DNA of 64,000 nt from Sphingomonas sp. Leaf20. GTDB lineage: Bacteria > Pseudomonadota > Alphaproteobacteria > Sphingomonadales > Sphingomonadaceae. The position numbers were made by a program, and so were the translations under genes. Of this stretch, positions 8,703 through 16,942 are shown piece after piece. Location of the stretch: contig NZ_LMKN01000001.1 in NCBI RefSeq assembly GCF_001421535.1, positions 558,001 through 622,000 of the forward strand, in the 5' to 3' direction. The first letter of the stretch is position 1. Each line of letters begins with the position of its first letter. The notes beneath the pieces are model-generated. The model did no database searches. It saw nothing but the letters and a program-made list of their open reading frames with translations, and was not told the origin of the DNA.

Positions 8703-9260
8703 TCAGAACGTCCGCTCACCAACCACGTTACCCGGCGGCGAATAGCGGCATACCAGATAGTCGTCGCGGTCGTTGCTGGCGGTCGCGCAGCCCACCGCGG
8801 TCGAGTTGCGCCACACGATCTGCGTATAGTGCGCGACGTCTTCCCATTTGCTCGTCCGGCTGAAGGCGGGCGTCACGCCGTTGACGAAATCGCGCTTCTC
8901 CGCGACCCAGTGGCCGATCATCTCCGGATAGGCATAGGCCGCCCGCGTCCCCGTCCACAGATTCTCGCCCTCGCGCCCCGGCCCCTGCGGTTGCGCCGCA
9001 TGCTCGAACTTGCGGGTCCGCGCCATCTCCTCGGCATAGCTGCGCGCGGTCGTCGCCAACGTATCGCTCCACACCAGCGGCGGCACGCCGACCGCGGCGC
9101 GCGCGGCGTTGTGCCCCTCCATCATCACCGTCTTGAGCAGCGCCGTCCCGCGCGGCGCAGGCGCCTGCGTCTCGCGCCGCTCGACCACGCGCTCGGGCCC
9201 CTGTGCGCAGCCAGCGATCATCAGCGCCGCCGCCACCGTCAAACCCGACCAAACCCGCAT
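8703..9260 (-). CDS. CAP/SCP-domain lipoprotein
   Basis: The product is 185 aa. The signal peptide MRVWSGLTVAAALMIAGC carries a lipobox with lipidated C18, so it is anchored to a membrane in the envelope. The rest is a CAP domain (CRISP/antigen 5/PR-1 superfamily): GHNAARAAVGVPPLVWSDTLA, the HYTQIVWRNSTAVGCA motif, and YLVCRYSPPGN near the end. Bacterial CAP proteins have few assigned functions. AAGGAAG precedes the start, and the 14 in-frame residues upstream are unlikely. It interrupts the usual rdgB-hemW adjacency on the opposite strand. Confidence 0.9.
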   Translation of the reverse strand: MRVWSGLTVAAALMIAGCAQGPERVVERRETQAPAPRGTALLKTVMMEGHNAARAAVGVPPLVWSDTLATTARSYAEEMARTRKFEHAAQPQGPGREGENLWTGTRAAYAYPEMIGHWVAEKRDFVNGVTPAFSRTSKWEDVAHYTQIVWRNSTAVGCATASNDRDDYLVCRYSPPGNVVGERTF

Positions 9261-9303
9261 TGCGCTTCCTTCCGCCGCGCCATGCGACCATATGCGCCAC
9301 ATA

Positions 9304-10488
9304 ATGTCCGTCCTCGAAACACCAAGCCCCGCCCGCGATCACGCCAGCGACCAAGCGGGCGATCTCGCGCTCTACGTCCACTGGCCGTTCTGCGTGTCGA
9401 AATGCCCCTATTGCGACTTCAACAGCCATGTCCGCGAAGGCGTCGACCAGGCCGCCTGGCGCGCCGCATTGCTCACCGATCTCGCGCACGAGGCCAGCGT
9501 GCTGCCGGGGCGCAAGCTCCAGTCGATCTTCTTCGGCGGGGGCACGCCGTCGCTGATGCCTCCCGAAACCGTCGCCGCGATCCTCGATGCGGCCGACCGC
9601 GCGTGGGGATTCGCCGACGGGATCGAGATAACGCTGGAGGCCAACCCCTCCTCGGTCGAGGCCGCGCGCTTTGCCGATCTCGCCCGCGCGGGCGTCAACC
9701 GCGTGTCGCTCGGATTGCAGTCGCTCGACGACCAGGCGCTCAAATTCCTCGGTCGCGCGCATGACGTCAACGAAGGACAGGCGGCGCTCGGCATTGCGCA
9801 GAGCGTCTTTCCGCGCGTCAGCTTCGACCTGATCTATGCCCTGCCCGGGCAGCGCCTTGCCGACTGGCGCGCCGAACTCGCGCGCGCATTGAGCTTCGGC
9901 ACCGAACACCTGTCTCTCTACCAGCTTACGATCGAGCCCGGCACGCGCTTCGCGACGGATGCGCTCGCCGGCCGGATCGTCATTCCCGACGGCGATTCCG
10001 CCGCCGATCTGTTCGAGGCGACGCGCGCCGATACGGCCGCTGCCGGCTTGCCGGCCTACGAGACGTCGAACCACGCACGGCCGGGATCGGAGAGCCGCCA
10101 CAACCTCGCTTATTGGCGATATCAGGATTATGCCGGGATCGGCCCTGGCGCGCATGGTCGCCGTGGCGGGCTCGCGACGGTACGCCGCAAGAAGCCCGAA
10201 AACTGGATGGCGGCGATTGAACGCAACGGCCACGGCATGGAGGTCGAGGATCCGCTGACCCCGTCGACGCGCGCGACCGAGGCGCTGCTGATGGGGCTTC
10301 GGCTTGCGGAGGGCGTGGACCTCGACCGGATCACGCGGCTCAACGCAGGCGTCGTTCCCGTCGACCTCGCGGCAGTCGAACGGCTCGAGGCGCTTGGCCT
10401 GATCGCCCGGTCACCCGGCCGGTTGCGCGTCACCGAGGCGGGCGCGCTGCTCCTCGACGCGATCCTGCCCGAAATCGTGACGGCCTGA
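9304..10488 (+). CDS. hemW: Radical SAM heme chaperone HemW
   Basis: Heme-binding radical SAM protein thought to insert heme into respiratory enzymes; formerly confused with HemN. The product is about 394 aa. The [4Fe-4S] motif is FCVSKCPYC, preceded by LALYVHWPF, and followed by FFGGGTPSL and IEITLEANPSS. The C-terminal HemN domain is present. The CPNCDF-like spacing without the HemN C-terminal extension supports HemW. Start uncertain: ATG at 9304 or at 9292, neither with a clear ribosome site. Confidence 0.93.
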   Translation: MSVLETPSPARDHASDQAGDLALYVHWPFCVSKCPYCDFNSHVREGVDQAAWRAALLTDLAHEASVLPGRKLQSIFFGGGTPSLMPPETVAAILDAADRAWGFADGIEITLEANPSSVEAARFADLARAGVNRVSLGLQSLDDQALKFLGRAHDVNEGQAALGIAQSVFPRVSFDLIYALPGQRLADWRAELARALSFGTEHLSLYQLTIEPGTRFATDALAGRIVIPDGDSAADLFEATRADTAAAGLPAYETSNHARPGSESRHNLAYWRYQDYAGIGPGAHGRRGGLATVRRKKPENWMAAIERNGHGMEVEDPLTPSTRATEALLMGLRLAEGVDLDRITRLNAGVVPVDLAAVERLEALGLIARSPGRLRVTEAGALLLDAILPEIVTA

Positions 10489-10519
10489 CCTGCTCTCCCG
10501 CCACGCGCGGGAGAGCAGG
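10489..10519. terminator. Bidirectional hairpin between convergent hemW and lpoA-like genes
   Basis: CCTGCTCTCCCG, a 7-base loop and CGGGAGAGCAGG form a perfect 12-bp stem immediately after the hemW stop and just before the stop of the convergent gene. There is no T-run. Confidence 0.7.
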
Positions 10520-10530
10520 AGGCGCCAAGC

Positions 10531-11715
10531 CTATTTTCCGAACCCGGTCGGTGCCGGCGAGACCACGCTCGTCGTGCCGCCGCGGATCTCCTTCACCTCC
10601 AGCGCGCGCTCGGCGACGTTGTCGCGGCCGAAGCGGAACGCACCGTCGATCCCCGAAAAACCGTCCCCGTCGCGCAACTTGGAGACCGGGAACGCGGTCC
10701 CCGGCTTCCAGTCGCGCGCAATCCGCACCGTCAGCAGCACCGAATCATAGCCGAGGCTCGACAGACGGAACGGGCCGCTGCCGAACCGCGCCCGATATTT
10801 GGCGGCATATTGCCGGTACAGCGTATCCGAAACGCTCGCATACCACGCGCCGCTGAGCGACGGCTTGCTGGCGATGCTCGATTCGGAATTCCACAATTCG
10901 GTCCCGAGGATCCGCGTCGAGGCACCCGCCCCGCGCTTCACCAGCGCCGCTGCGGACGCCGCCGTGTTGCCGCTGTCGGCGATCAGCACCGCATCATAGG
11001 GCGCCTTCGCCGCCAGCCGCGTGACCGCGCCCGACACACCACCCGCAGTCCGGCCATAGGTCTGGAGCGACACGACCTGGCCGCCCGCGCCCTCGACCGC
11101 GCGCAGGAACGCGGTCGATGCCCGCTCGCCGTACAGCCCGTTGGGGATGAGCCCGGCGAAATTGCTGACACCGCGCTCCTTGGCGAAATCGACGACGCGC
11201 GTGATCGCCTGCGTCGGCACATAGCCCATCAGATACGCGCCATTGCCCGCGACCCCGAGGTCGTTCGAAAAGCTCAGCACCGGCACACCCGCCGCGCGCG
11301 CGATCGGCGCGACCGTCCGCACGTCGTCGGACAGCAGCGGCCCCAAGATCAGCTGCGCGCCCTCGGCGATCGCGCGCTGTGCGGCGGCGGCGGCACCCGT
11401 CGCGGTATCGTAGTTGGTGATCCGGACGCGCTGGTTCTGCGTGTCGAGCAGCGCCATCATCGTCGCGTTCGCGATCGACGTGCCGACGCCCGCATTGCTC
11501 CCCGACAGCGGCACCAGCAAAGCGACGCGGTTGCGCTCGGCATCACGCGGGATGCCGGCCTCGACGTCGAGCGTGGGCCGCTCCGCCGGCCGCGTGGTCG
11601 GGCGCTGCTGCGACGGCTCGACCGGGCCGCGCGGGACGATCGTCTGGCACGCCCCCAGCAGGCACGCTGCCGTCAGCGCAACCCCGCGCACCGTCAGACG
11701 CCCAAACGCGTGCAT
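10531..11715 (-). CDS. LpoA-like penicillin-binding protein activator (lipoprotein)
   Basis: Outer-membrane lipoprotein with a periplasmic-binding-protein type I fold, expected to activate class A peptidoglycan synthases. The product is 394 aa from MHAFGRLTVRG. The lipobox is LGAC with C23. The binding fold runs from VALLVPLSGSNAGVG (about residue 70) through LILGPLLSDDVRTVAPIARAAGVPVLSFSND. I chose the start that gives a normal n-region. An alternative ATG at 11757 has GGGGAT in front but would give a 22-residue n-region and overlap the start region of rsmI. Gene order (divergent from rsmI) matches many Proteobacteria. Confidence 0.85.
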   Translation of the reverse strand: MHAFGRLTVRGVALTAACLLGACQTIVPRGPVEPSQQRPTTRPAERPTLDVEAGIPRDAERNRVALLVPLSGSNAGVGTSIANATMMALLDTQNQRVRITNYDTATGAAAAAQRAIAEGAQLILGPLLSDDVRTVAPIARAAGVPVLSFSNDLGVAGNGAYLMGYVPTQAITRVVDFAKERGVSNFAGLIPNGLYGERASTAFLRAVEGAGGQVVSLQTYGRTAGGVSGAVTRLAAKAPYDAVLIADSGNTAASAAALVKRGAGASTRILGTELWNSESSIASKPSLSGAWYASVSDTLYRQYAAKYRARFGSGPFRLSSLGYDSVLLTVRIARDWKPGTAFPVSKLRDGDGFSGIDGAFRFGRDNVAERALEVKEIRGGTTSVVSPAPTGFGK

Positions 11716-11767
11716 CTGTCTGCGGCCCGATTGCCCAATCGTCGCTACGTCTGCCATGACAATCCCC

Positions 11768-12613
11768 ATGAACCCTGAAACCCTATTGAACCCCGGCCTC
11801 TACATCGTCGCGACCCCGATCGGCAATCTTGGCGACCTGTCGCCGCGTGCCGCCGATATCCTCAGCCGCGCCGACGTGATCGCGGTCGAGGACAGCCGGG
11901 TGACCGCCGGGCTGCTTCGCCATGTCAGGACGAAGACGCCGATGGTCCCGTATCACGATCACAATGCGGAAGGGGTGCGCCCCGGCCTGATCGCCCGCAT
12001 GGCAACGGAGGCGGTCGCGCTCGTGTCGGACGCGGGGACGCCGTTGATCTCCGATCCCGGTTTCAAGCTGGTCCGCGACGCGCGTGCGGCGGGGCATCTC
12101 GTCGTCACGATCCCGGGCCCCTGTGCGGCGGTCGCGGCGCTGACGCTCGCCGGGCTGCCGACCGACCGGTTCCTGTTCGTAGGGTTCCTCCCCTCCAAGG
12201 CGCATGCCCGCGCGGAGGCGATCGCCGAGATCGCGACGATCCGCGCGACGCTCGTCCTGTACGAATCGGGCCCGCGGCTCGGCGCCAGCCTCGCCGCGCT
12301 CGCCGAGGGACTTGGCGATCGCGAGGCGGCGGTCACGCGCGAGATCACCAAGAAGTTCGAGGAGGCGGTGACCGGCACGCTGTCCACGCTTGCCGCGCGC
12401 TATGCCGACGCCCCGCCGCGCGGCGAGATCGTCATCGTCGTCGCTCCGCCGGGCGAAGCGCCGCCCGCCAGCGCGGAGGACGCCGACGTGGCGCTCGCCG
12501 AGGCGCTGACCCGCCTGTCGACTGGCCAGGCCGCGAGTGAGGTCGCAAAGGCGCTCGGGCTCGACCGGAAGACGCTCTACGCGCGGGCGCTTGTGCTGAA
12601 ACAGGATCGCTGA
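11768..12613 (+). CDS. rsmI: 16S rRNA (cytidine-1402-2'-O)-methyltransferase
   Basis: SAM-dependent enzyme adding the 2'-O-methyl group of m4Cm1402 in the ribosomal P site. The product is 281 aa. Motifs of the tetrapyrrole-methylase fold are YIVATPIGNLGDLSPRA, VIAVEDSR, VSDAGTPLISDPG and TIPGPCAAVAAL. The C-terminal part ends with a short helix-turn-helix-like segment (GQAASEVAKALGLDRKTLYARA). An ATG four codons upstream (11756) is also possible. Divergent from the LpoA-like gene with almost no spacer. Confidence 0.95.
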   Translation: MNPETLLNPGLYIVATPIGNLGDLSPRAADILSRADVIAVEDSRVTAGLLRHVRTKTPMVPYHDHNAEGVRPGLIARMATEAVALVSDAGTPLISDPGFKLVRDARAAGHLVVTIPGPCAAVAALTLAGLPTDRFLFVGFLPSKAHARAEAIAEIATIRATLVLYESGPRLGASLAALAEGLGDREAAVTREITKKFEEAVTGTLSTLAARYADAPPRGEIVIVVAPPGEAPPASAEDADVALAEALTRLSTGQAASEVAKALGLDRKTLYARALVLKQDR

Positions 12614-12652
12614 GGCCGGGCTTGCCGGCGCGCGCAACACTATGGGAACGCC

Positions 12653-13639
12653 ATGAACGACGATGAACAAGGCGTGGTGGTCGACCGAAGGATCGTGCCC
12701 TTCCCGACATCGATCAGCGCCCCCGCACGCGCCGCGCTGCAGCGGCTGGTCGGCGACGACGGCATACCGGTCCACGCGCTGTACGCGATGCCCGACCCGA
12801 CCGATCACGACGGCTGGATACGGATGAAGGCGGCGGTCGATGCGCAATATGCCGCCTCGGTCGAGGGGCTGGCGGGCGGGCTGCACGCGCGCGTCGAGAC
12901 GATCCGCACGGGCAGCGCGATCGTCCACGTCGCGACGCCCGACAAGATCGCGCGCGCGGACTGCGCCTATATCGACCTGCACGGCGGCGCGCTGGTTTTT
13001 GGTGGCGGCCAGGCGTGCCGCGCCGGTGCGCAGATGCAGGCGGATGCGCATAGCGTCCGCTGCTACGCCGTCGATTATCGCACGCCGCCCGAACACCCCT
13101 ATCCCGCCGCGCTGGACGACTGCATGGCAGCGTATCGCCATGTGCTCGAACGGCACGCCCCCGGAAACATCGTCGTCGGCGGAAGATCGGCGGGCGGCAA
13201 CCTCGCCGCGGCGATGCTTCTGCGTGCGCGCGACGAAGGGCTGCCGCTTCCCGCCGGACTGGTATTGCTGTCGCCGCAGGTCGACCTGACCGAAACGGGC
13301 GACAGCTTCGCGACCAACCGCATGATCGACGTCGTGCTGCCCGGGTCGCTGATGGCGAGCAATCTGCTGTATGCAAACGGCGCGGACCTCGCCGCCCCCC
13401 TCGTCTCCCCGCTTTTCGGCGATCCGACCGGCTTCCCTGCGACCTTCCTGCAGACCGGCACGCGCGATCTGTTCCTGTCCAGCACCGTCCGCATGCACCG
13501 CGCGCTGCTGCGGGCCGGCGTCGCTGCCGAACTCCACGTCTTCGAGGCGATGCCGCATGGCGGGTTCATGGGAGGAACGCCCGAGGACCGCGAACTCGCC
13601 GATGCGATTGCCCGCTTCGTGGAGGCGCGCTGGCCGTAA
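12653..13639 (+). CDS. Alpha/beta hydrolase, hormone-sensitive-lipase family
   Basis: A 328-aa carboxylic ester hydrolase. The oxyanion motif is HGG (H110-G112, DLHGGALVF), the nucleophile is S179 in GGRSAGGN, and D272 and H302 (AMPHGGF) complete the triad. There is no signal peptide, so it acts in the cytoplasm. The substrate cannot be read from sequence; short-chain acyl esters are typical of the family. It sits between rsmI and yraN in the same direction, 39 bp after rsmI, and separates genes that are adjacent in many relatives. Confidence 0.88.
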   Translation: MNDDEQGVVVDRRIVPFPTSISAPARAALQRLVGDDGIPVHALYAMPDPTDHDGWIRMKAAVDAQYAASVEGLAGGLHARVETIRTGSAIVHVATPDKIARADCAYIDLHGGALVFGGGQACRAGAQMQADAHSVRCYAVDYRTPPEHPYPAALDDCMAAYRHVLERHAPGNIVVGGRSAGGNLAAAMLLRARDEGLPLPAGLVLLSPQVDLTETGDSFATNRMIDVVLPGSLMASNLLYANGADLAAPLVSPLFGDPTGFPATFLQTGTRDLFLSSTVRMHRALLRAGVAAELHVFEAMPHGGFMGGTPEDRELADAIARFVEARWP

Positions 13640-13696
13640 CAGCAGAGCGCATCATGCGGTCTTGCCCGCTCGCCCCCTGGCGGGCACCCTGCCCTC

Positions 13697-14089
13697 ATGA
13701 CCGGACCCCGCCCCGTCAGACGCCCCGCCCGAAGCGCGGCATCGCGCCGCCAGGCGGATGACGCGGGACGGCGCGGGGAGCGGCTCGCCGGCTGGTGGCT
13801 CCGCTTGAAGGGCTGGCACATCCTCGACCGCCGGGTCCGCACCCCGGCCGGCGAAGTCGATCTCGTCGCGCGCAAGGGCAGTCTCGTCGCCTTCGTCGAG
13901 GTGAAGACGCGCGCGACCGCAGCCGACCTCGACTTCGCGATCGACGAACGCCGGCTTGCGCGCGTCGCGGCGGCGGCGGAATATCTGATGTCGCGCTATG
14001 CCGGGCCGACCGACGACATCCGCGTCGACGTGATCCTGCTCGCCCCCGGCACACGCCCGCGGCACATCGAGAATGCATGGATCGGATAG
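13697..14089 (+). CDS. YraN family protein (UPF0102)
   Basis: The product is 130 aa. The restriction-endonuclease-like core is visible: GEVDLVARKGSLVAFVEVKTR carries the D...E-x-K pattern of the PD-(D/E)XK fold. A role in DNA uptake or repair has been suggested for the family, but none is settled. Its position between rsmI and gshB is conserved in alphaproteobacteria. The Arg-rich N-terminus may bind nucleic acid. Confidence 0.88.
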   Translation: MTGPRPVRRPARSAASRRQADDAGRRGERLAGWWLRLKGWHILDRRVRTPAGEVDLVARKGSLVAFVEVKTRATAADLDFAIDERRLARVAAAAEYLMSRYAGPTDDIRVDVILLAPGTRPRHIENAWIG

Positions 14090-14100
14090 AGACCCGCCCC

Positions 14101-14183
14101 CGTCATCCTGACGAAAGTCAGGACCCAGGATACTCTGGGCATCGCTGTCTGGCTCTGGGTCCTGATTTTCGTCAGGATGACGG
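14101..14183. repeat. Family A intergenic palindrome
   Basis: Full element with CGTCATCCTGACGAAAGTC left arm and the inverse right arm ending GGATGACGG, between yraN and gshB on the same strand. Confidence 0.92.
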
Positions 14184-14251
14184 GGGGTGTGACCGGGTGA
14201 CTTCGCCCCTGTGCGCACCTACATGCGCTCGACCGAACAGAAGGAAGTCGC

Positions 14252-15220
14252 ATGAGCCTCACCGTCGCCGTCCAGATGGACCCGCTCGACAGCATCAACA
14301 TCGCCGGCGACTCGAGCTTCGCATTGATGCTGACGGCGCAGGAGCGTGGCCATAGCCTCTTCCACTATGCCGCCGAGGATCTGAACTACCGCGACGGGCG
14401 GGTCTGGGCGAAGGCGTATCCCGTCACCGTGCAGCGCGTCGTCGGCGACCATTTCTCGGTCGGCGAGCCGGTGAACCTCGATCTCGGCGACGAGGCCGAC
14501 GTGGTGCTCATGCGCCAGGATCCGCCGTTCGATCTCGGCTACATCACCGCCACGCACCTGCTCGAGCGGATCGCAGACAAGACGCTGGTCGTCAACGACC
14601 CCGCGCAGGTCCGCAACGCACCCGAAAAGGTGTTCGTGCTCGATTATCCGCAGTTCATGCCGCCGACGCTCGTCACGCGCAGTCTCGACGAAGCGCGCAA
14701 GTTCCTTGCCGAGCACGGCGCGATCGTCATCAAGCCGCTGCACGGCAATGGCGGCAAGGCGATCTTCAAGGTCGAGTCCGACGGCGCCAACCTGTCCGCG
14801 CTGATCGAGGTGTTCAACATGACGTGGCGCGAACCACACATGGTGCAGGCGTTCCTCCCCGACGTCGCGAAGGGCGACAAGCGAATCGTGCTGGTCGACG
14901 GCGAGATCGCCGGCGCCATCAATCGCCTACCCGGCGAAGGCGAGATCCGGTCCAATCTCGCGGTCGGCGGATCGGCGGAGAAGACCGATCTGACCGACAA
15001 GGAGCGCGAGATCTGCGCGGTGCTCGGGCCCGAACTCAAGAAGCGCGGGTTGCTGTTCGTCGGGATCGACGTGATCGGCGGCAAATGGCTGACCGAGATC
15101 AACGTCACCTCGCCGACCGGGATCGTCGCGATCGACCGGTTCAATGGGACCGACATCGCCGGCATGATCTGGGACGCGATCGAGGCGAAGGTGACGGCTG
15201 GCATAAACCGCCGCACCTGA
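14252..15220 (+). CDS. gshB: Glutathione synthetase
   Basis: ATP-grasp ligase joining gamma-glutamylcysteine and glycine, the second step of glutathione synthesis. The product is 322 aa, with GAAGGAAG in front of the ATG. Family features: N-terminal VAVQMDPLDSINIAGDSSFALM, VLMRQDPPFD, the ATP-grasp core KPLHGNGGKAIFKV, and the C-terminal FVGIDVIGGKWLTEINVTSPTG. Its product is the substrate for gor at 54.5 kb in the same window. Confidence 0.97.
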   Translation: MSLTVAVQMDPLDSINIAGDSSFALMLTAQERGHSLFHYAAEDLNYRDGRVWAKAYPVTVQRVVGDHFSVGEPVNLDLGDEADVVLMRQDPPFDLGYITATHLLERIADKTLVVNDPAQVRNAPEKVFVLDYPQFMPPTLVTRSLDEARKFLAEHGAIVIKPLHGNGGKAIFKVESDGANLSALIEVFNMTWREPHMVQAFLPDVAKGDKRIVLVDGEIAGAINRLPGEGEIRSNLAVGGSAEKTDLTDKEREICAVLGPELKKRGLLFVGIDVIGGKWLTEINVTSPTGIVAIDRFNGTDIAGMIWDAIEAKVTAGINRRT

Positions 15221-15252
15221 CCGCGCGACAATCACCACCGCGCAGCCCGTCA

Positions 15253-15318
15253 GGGCCTGATTGGAGGGATCGCGCCACCCGCGCGAGTCCTCGGGATGAC
15301 CATTGTCCGATCAGGCCC
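15253..15318. other. Long hairpin between gshB and dedA
   Basis: GGGCCTGAT (15253-15261) pairs perfectly with ATCAGGCCC (15310-15318) across a 48-base loop that contains smaller GC-rich pairings. No T-run follows in either direction. It may be a gshB 3' structure, a small RNA or a diverged repeat. Confidence 0.45.
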
Positions 15319-15381
15319 GGGTGCGTGTAACCACGAGCACTCGGCGGAACACATCCGCGGTGCCGGAAGTATCTGATACCC

Positions 15382-15981
15382 ATGACCGAATTCATCATCA
15401 ACCTGATCGCCTGGGGCGGGTATTTCGGCATCTTCCTGCTGATGGCACTCGAGAACATCGTGCCTCCCGTTCCGTCCGAGGTCATCATGGGGCTGGGCGG
15501 GATCGCGGTCGCGCGCGGCCATATGACGGTCGTCCCGTTGATCGCAGCGGGGACCGTCGGCTCGGTCGTCGGCAATTACTTCTGGTATTATATCGGCCGG
15601 AACATCGGCTACGAGCGGTTTCGCCCGTTCGTCGAACGCCATGGTCGCTGGCTCACGATCGAATGGTCCGACATCGAGAAGGTCCACCGGTTCTTCGTGA
15701 AGCGCGGCGGCTGGGTGATCTTCGTGTTCCGCTTCATGCCGACATTCCGCACGGTGATCTCGCTGCCCGCGGGGATGACCTGCATGCCGATCTGGAAGTT
15801 CGTCGTCTGGACCGCGGCGGGCAGCGCGATCTGGAACACCGTGCTCGCCTATGCCGGGATCCTGCTCGGCTCGCGGTTCGAACAGCTCGATCGCTATGTC
15901 GGGCCCGTCTCGGTCGCGACGTTCGTCATCATCGCGCTGCTCTATGGCTGGCGGGTGCTGACCTGGAAGCCGAAGGGCTGA
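15382..15981 (+). CDS. DedA family inner-membrane protein
   Basis: A 199-aa polytopic membrane protein. The family signature near ENIVPPVPSEVIMGLGG and the FRFMPTFRTVISLPAGMTCMP segment (the conserved F-x-R...R...G-x-x-x-M pattern) are present, with about five hydrophobic segments. DedA proteins are implicated in undecaprenyl phosphate or phospholipid recycling and in membrane-potential homeostasis. The stop TGA directly abuts the TCA of the convergent xerC stop, leaving no room for a terminator. Confidence 0.92.
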   Translation: MTEFIINLIAWGGYFGIFLLMALENIVPPVPSEVIMGLGGIAVARGHMTVVPLIAAGTVGSVVGNYFWYYIGRNIGYERFRPFVERHGRWLTIEWSDIEKVHRFFVKRGGWVIFVFRFMPTFRTVISLPAGMTCMPIWKFVVWTAAGSAIWNTVLAYAGILLGSRFEQLDRYVGPVSVATFVIIALLYGWRVLTWKPKG

Positions 15982-16881
15982 TCACGCGCGCGGATGCGCG
16001 TTGCGATACACGTCCATCAGATGCGCGGCGTCGACCTGCGTATAGATTTGCGTCGAACTCAGGCTCGCATGCCCGAGCAGCTCCTGCAGCGCGCGCAGAT
16101 CCGCCCCCCGCCCCAGCAGGTGCGTCGCGAAGCTGTGCCGCAGCGCATGCGGCGTGGTCCGCTCGCTGAGGCCCAGTCGCGCACGCGCGGCGCGCACCGA
16201 TTTCCTGACCACGGTCGGCGCCAGCGGCCCGCCCTTTGCCCCCCGGAATATCGGTTCGTCCCGGACGAGTGGCCACGGACACTGCGCGGCATAGGCTGCG
16301 ATCGCGTCGCGCACCTGCGGCAGCAGCGGGACGATCCGCGTCTTCTCCCGCTTGCCCGTCACCCGAAGCGTTTCGCCGAGCGGCAGGATCGCACCGCGCA
16401 GCGCGACCGCCTCGCCGATCCGCAGTCCGCCACCATAGAGCAGCATGAGCACCGCCCAGTCGCGCGCGCCGATCCACGGCTCGGCGGCATCGTCGGCGAC
16501 CTCCTCGGCGAGCGCCACGGCCTCGGCGGGCGAGATCGGACGCGGCACCCCCTTGTGGACGCGGGGTCCCTTCAGCCGGACGACGTCCGTTTCCGGGTTC
16601 GCCCAGGCGAGGAAGCCGCGCACCGCGGACAGCTCGCGCGCGGTCGAAGCATTGCCGAGTCCCTCGCCGCGCCGATGCGCGAGATACGCGCGAAGCTCGG
16701 CCGTACCGACGCGGGCAAGCGCCATCCGATCGACCGGGCCACCCCAGTGACCGACGAGAAACGCCGTCAACCGCTCCGCCGCCCCACGATAGGCGCGGAC
16801 GGTATGCGCCGAGCGCAATCGGTCCCGGGCCAAATGATCCGCCCAGAGCATCGACGCGGCAAGGCTTGCGGTTTTCGTCAT
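15982..16881 (-). CDS. xerC: XerC-like tyrosine recombinase
   Basis: Site-specific recombinase expected to resolve chromosome dimers at dif with XerD. The product is 299 aa. Residues 8-95 form the SAM-like core-binding domain. The catalytic set is complete: R154 (GGLRIGEA), K177, H245-x-x-R248 (HALRHSFATHL), H271 (LLGHASLSSTQ) and nucleophile Y280. The length and full active site favour a housekeeping Xer protein rather than a phage integrase, and there are no mobile-element genes nearby. A second Xer protein is presumably elsewhere. Choosing XerC rather than XerD is by overall resemblance. Confidence 0.9.
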   Translation of the reverse strand: MTKTASLAASMLWADHLARDRLRSAHTVRAYRGAAERLTAFLVGHWGGPVDRMALARVGTAELRAYLAHRRGEGLGNASTARELSAVRGFLAWANPETDVVRLKGPRVHKGVPRPISPAEAVALAEEVADDAAEPWIGARDWAVLMLLYGGGLRIGEAVALRGAILPLGETLRVTGKREKTRIVPLLPQVRDAIAAYAAQCPWPLVRDEPIFRGAKGGPLAPTVVRKSVRAARARLGLSERTTPHALRHSFATHLLGRGADLRALQELLGHASLSSTQIYTQVDAAHLMDVYRNAHPRA

Positions 16882-16942
16882 CGATCCATGCTAGGGCGTT
16901 TTAACGTCAAAGAAAATTAACGGTCTGGGGTTATCAGGACTC

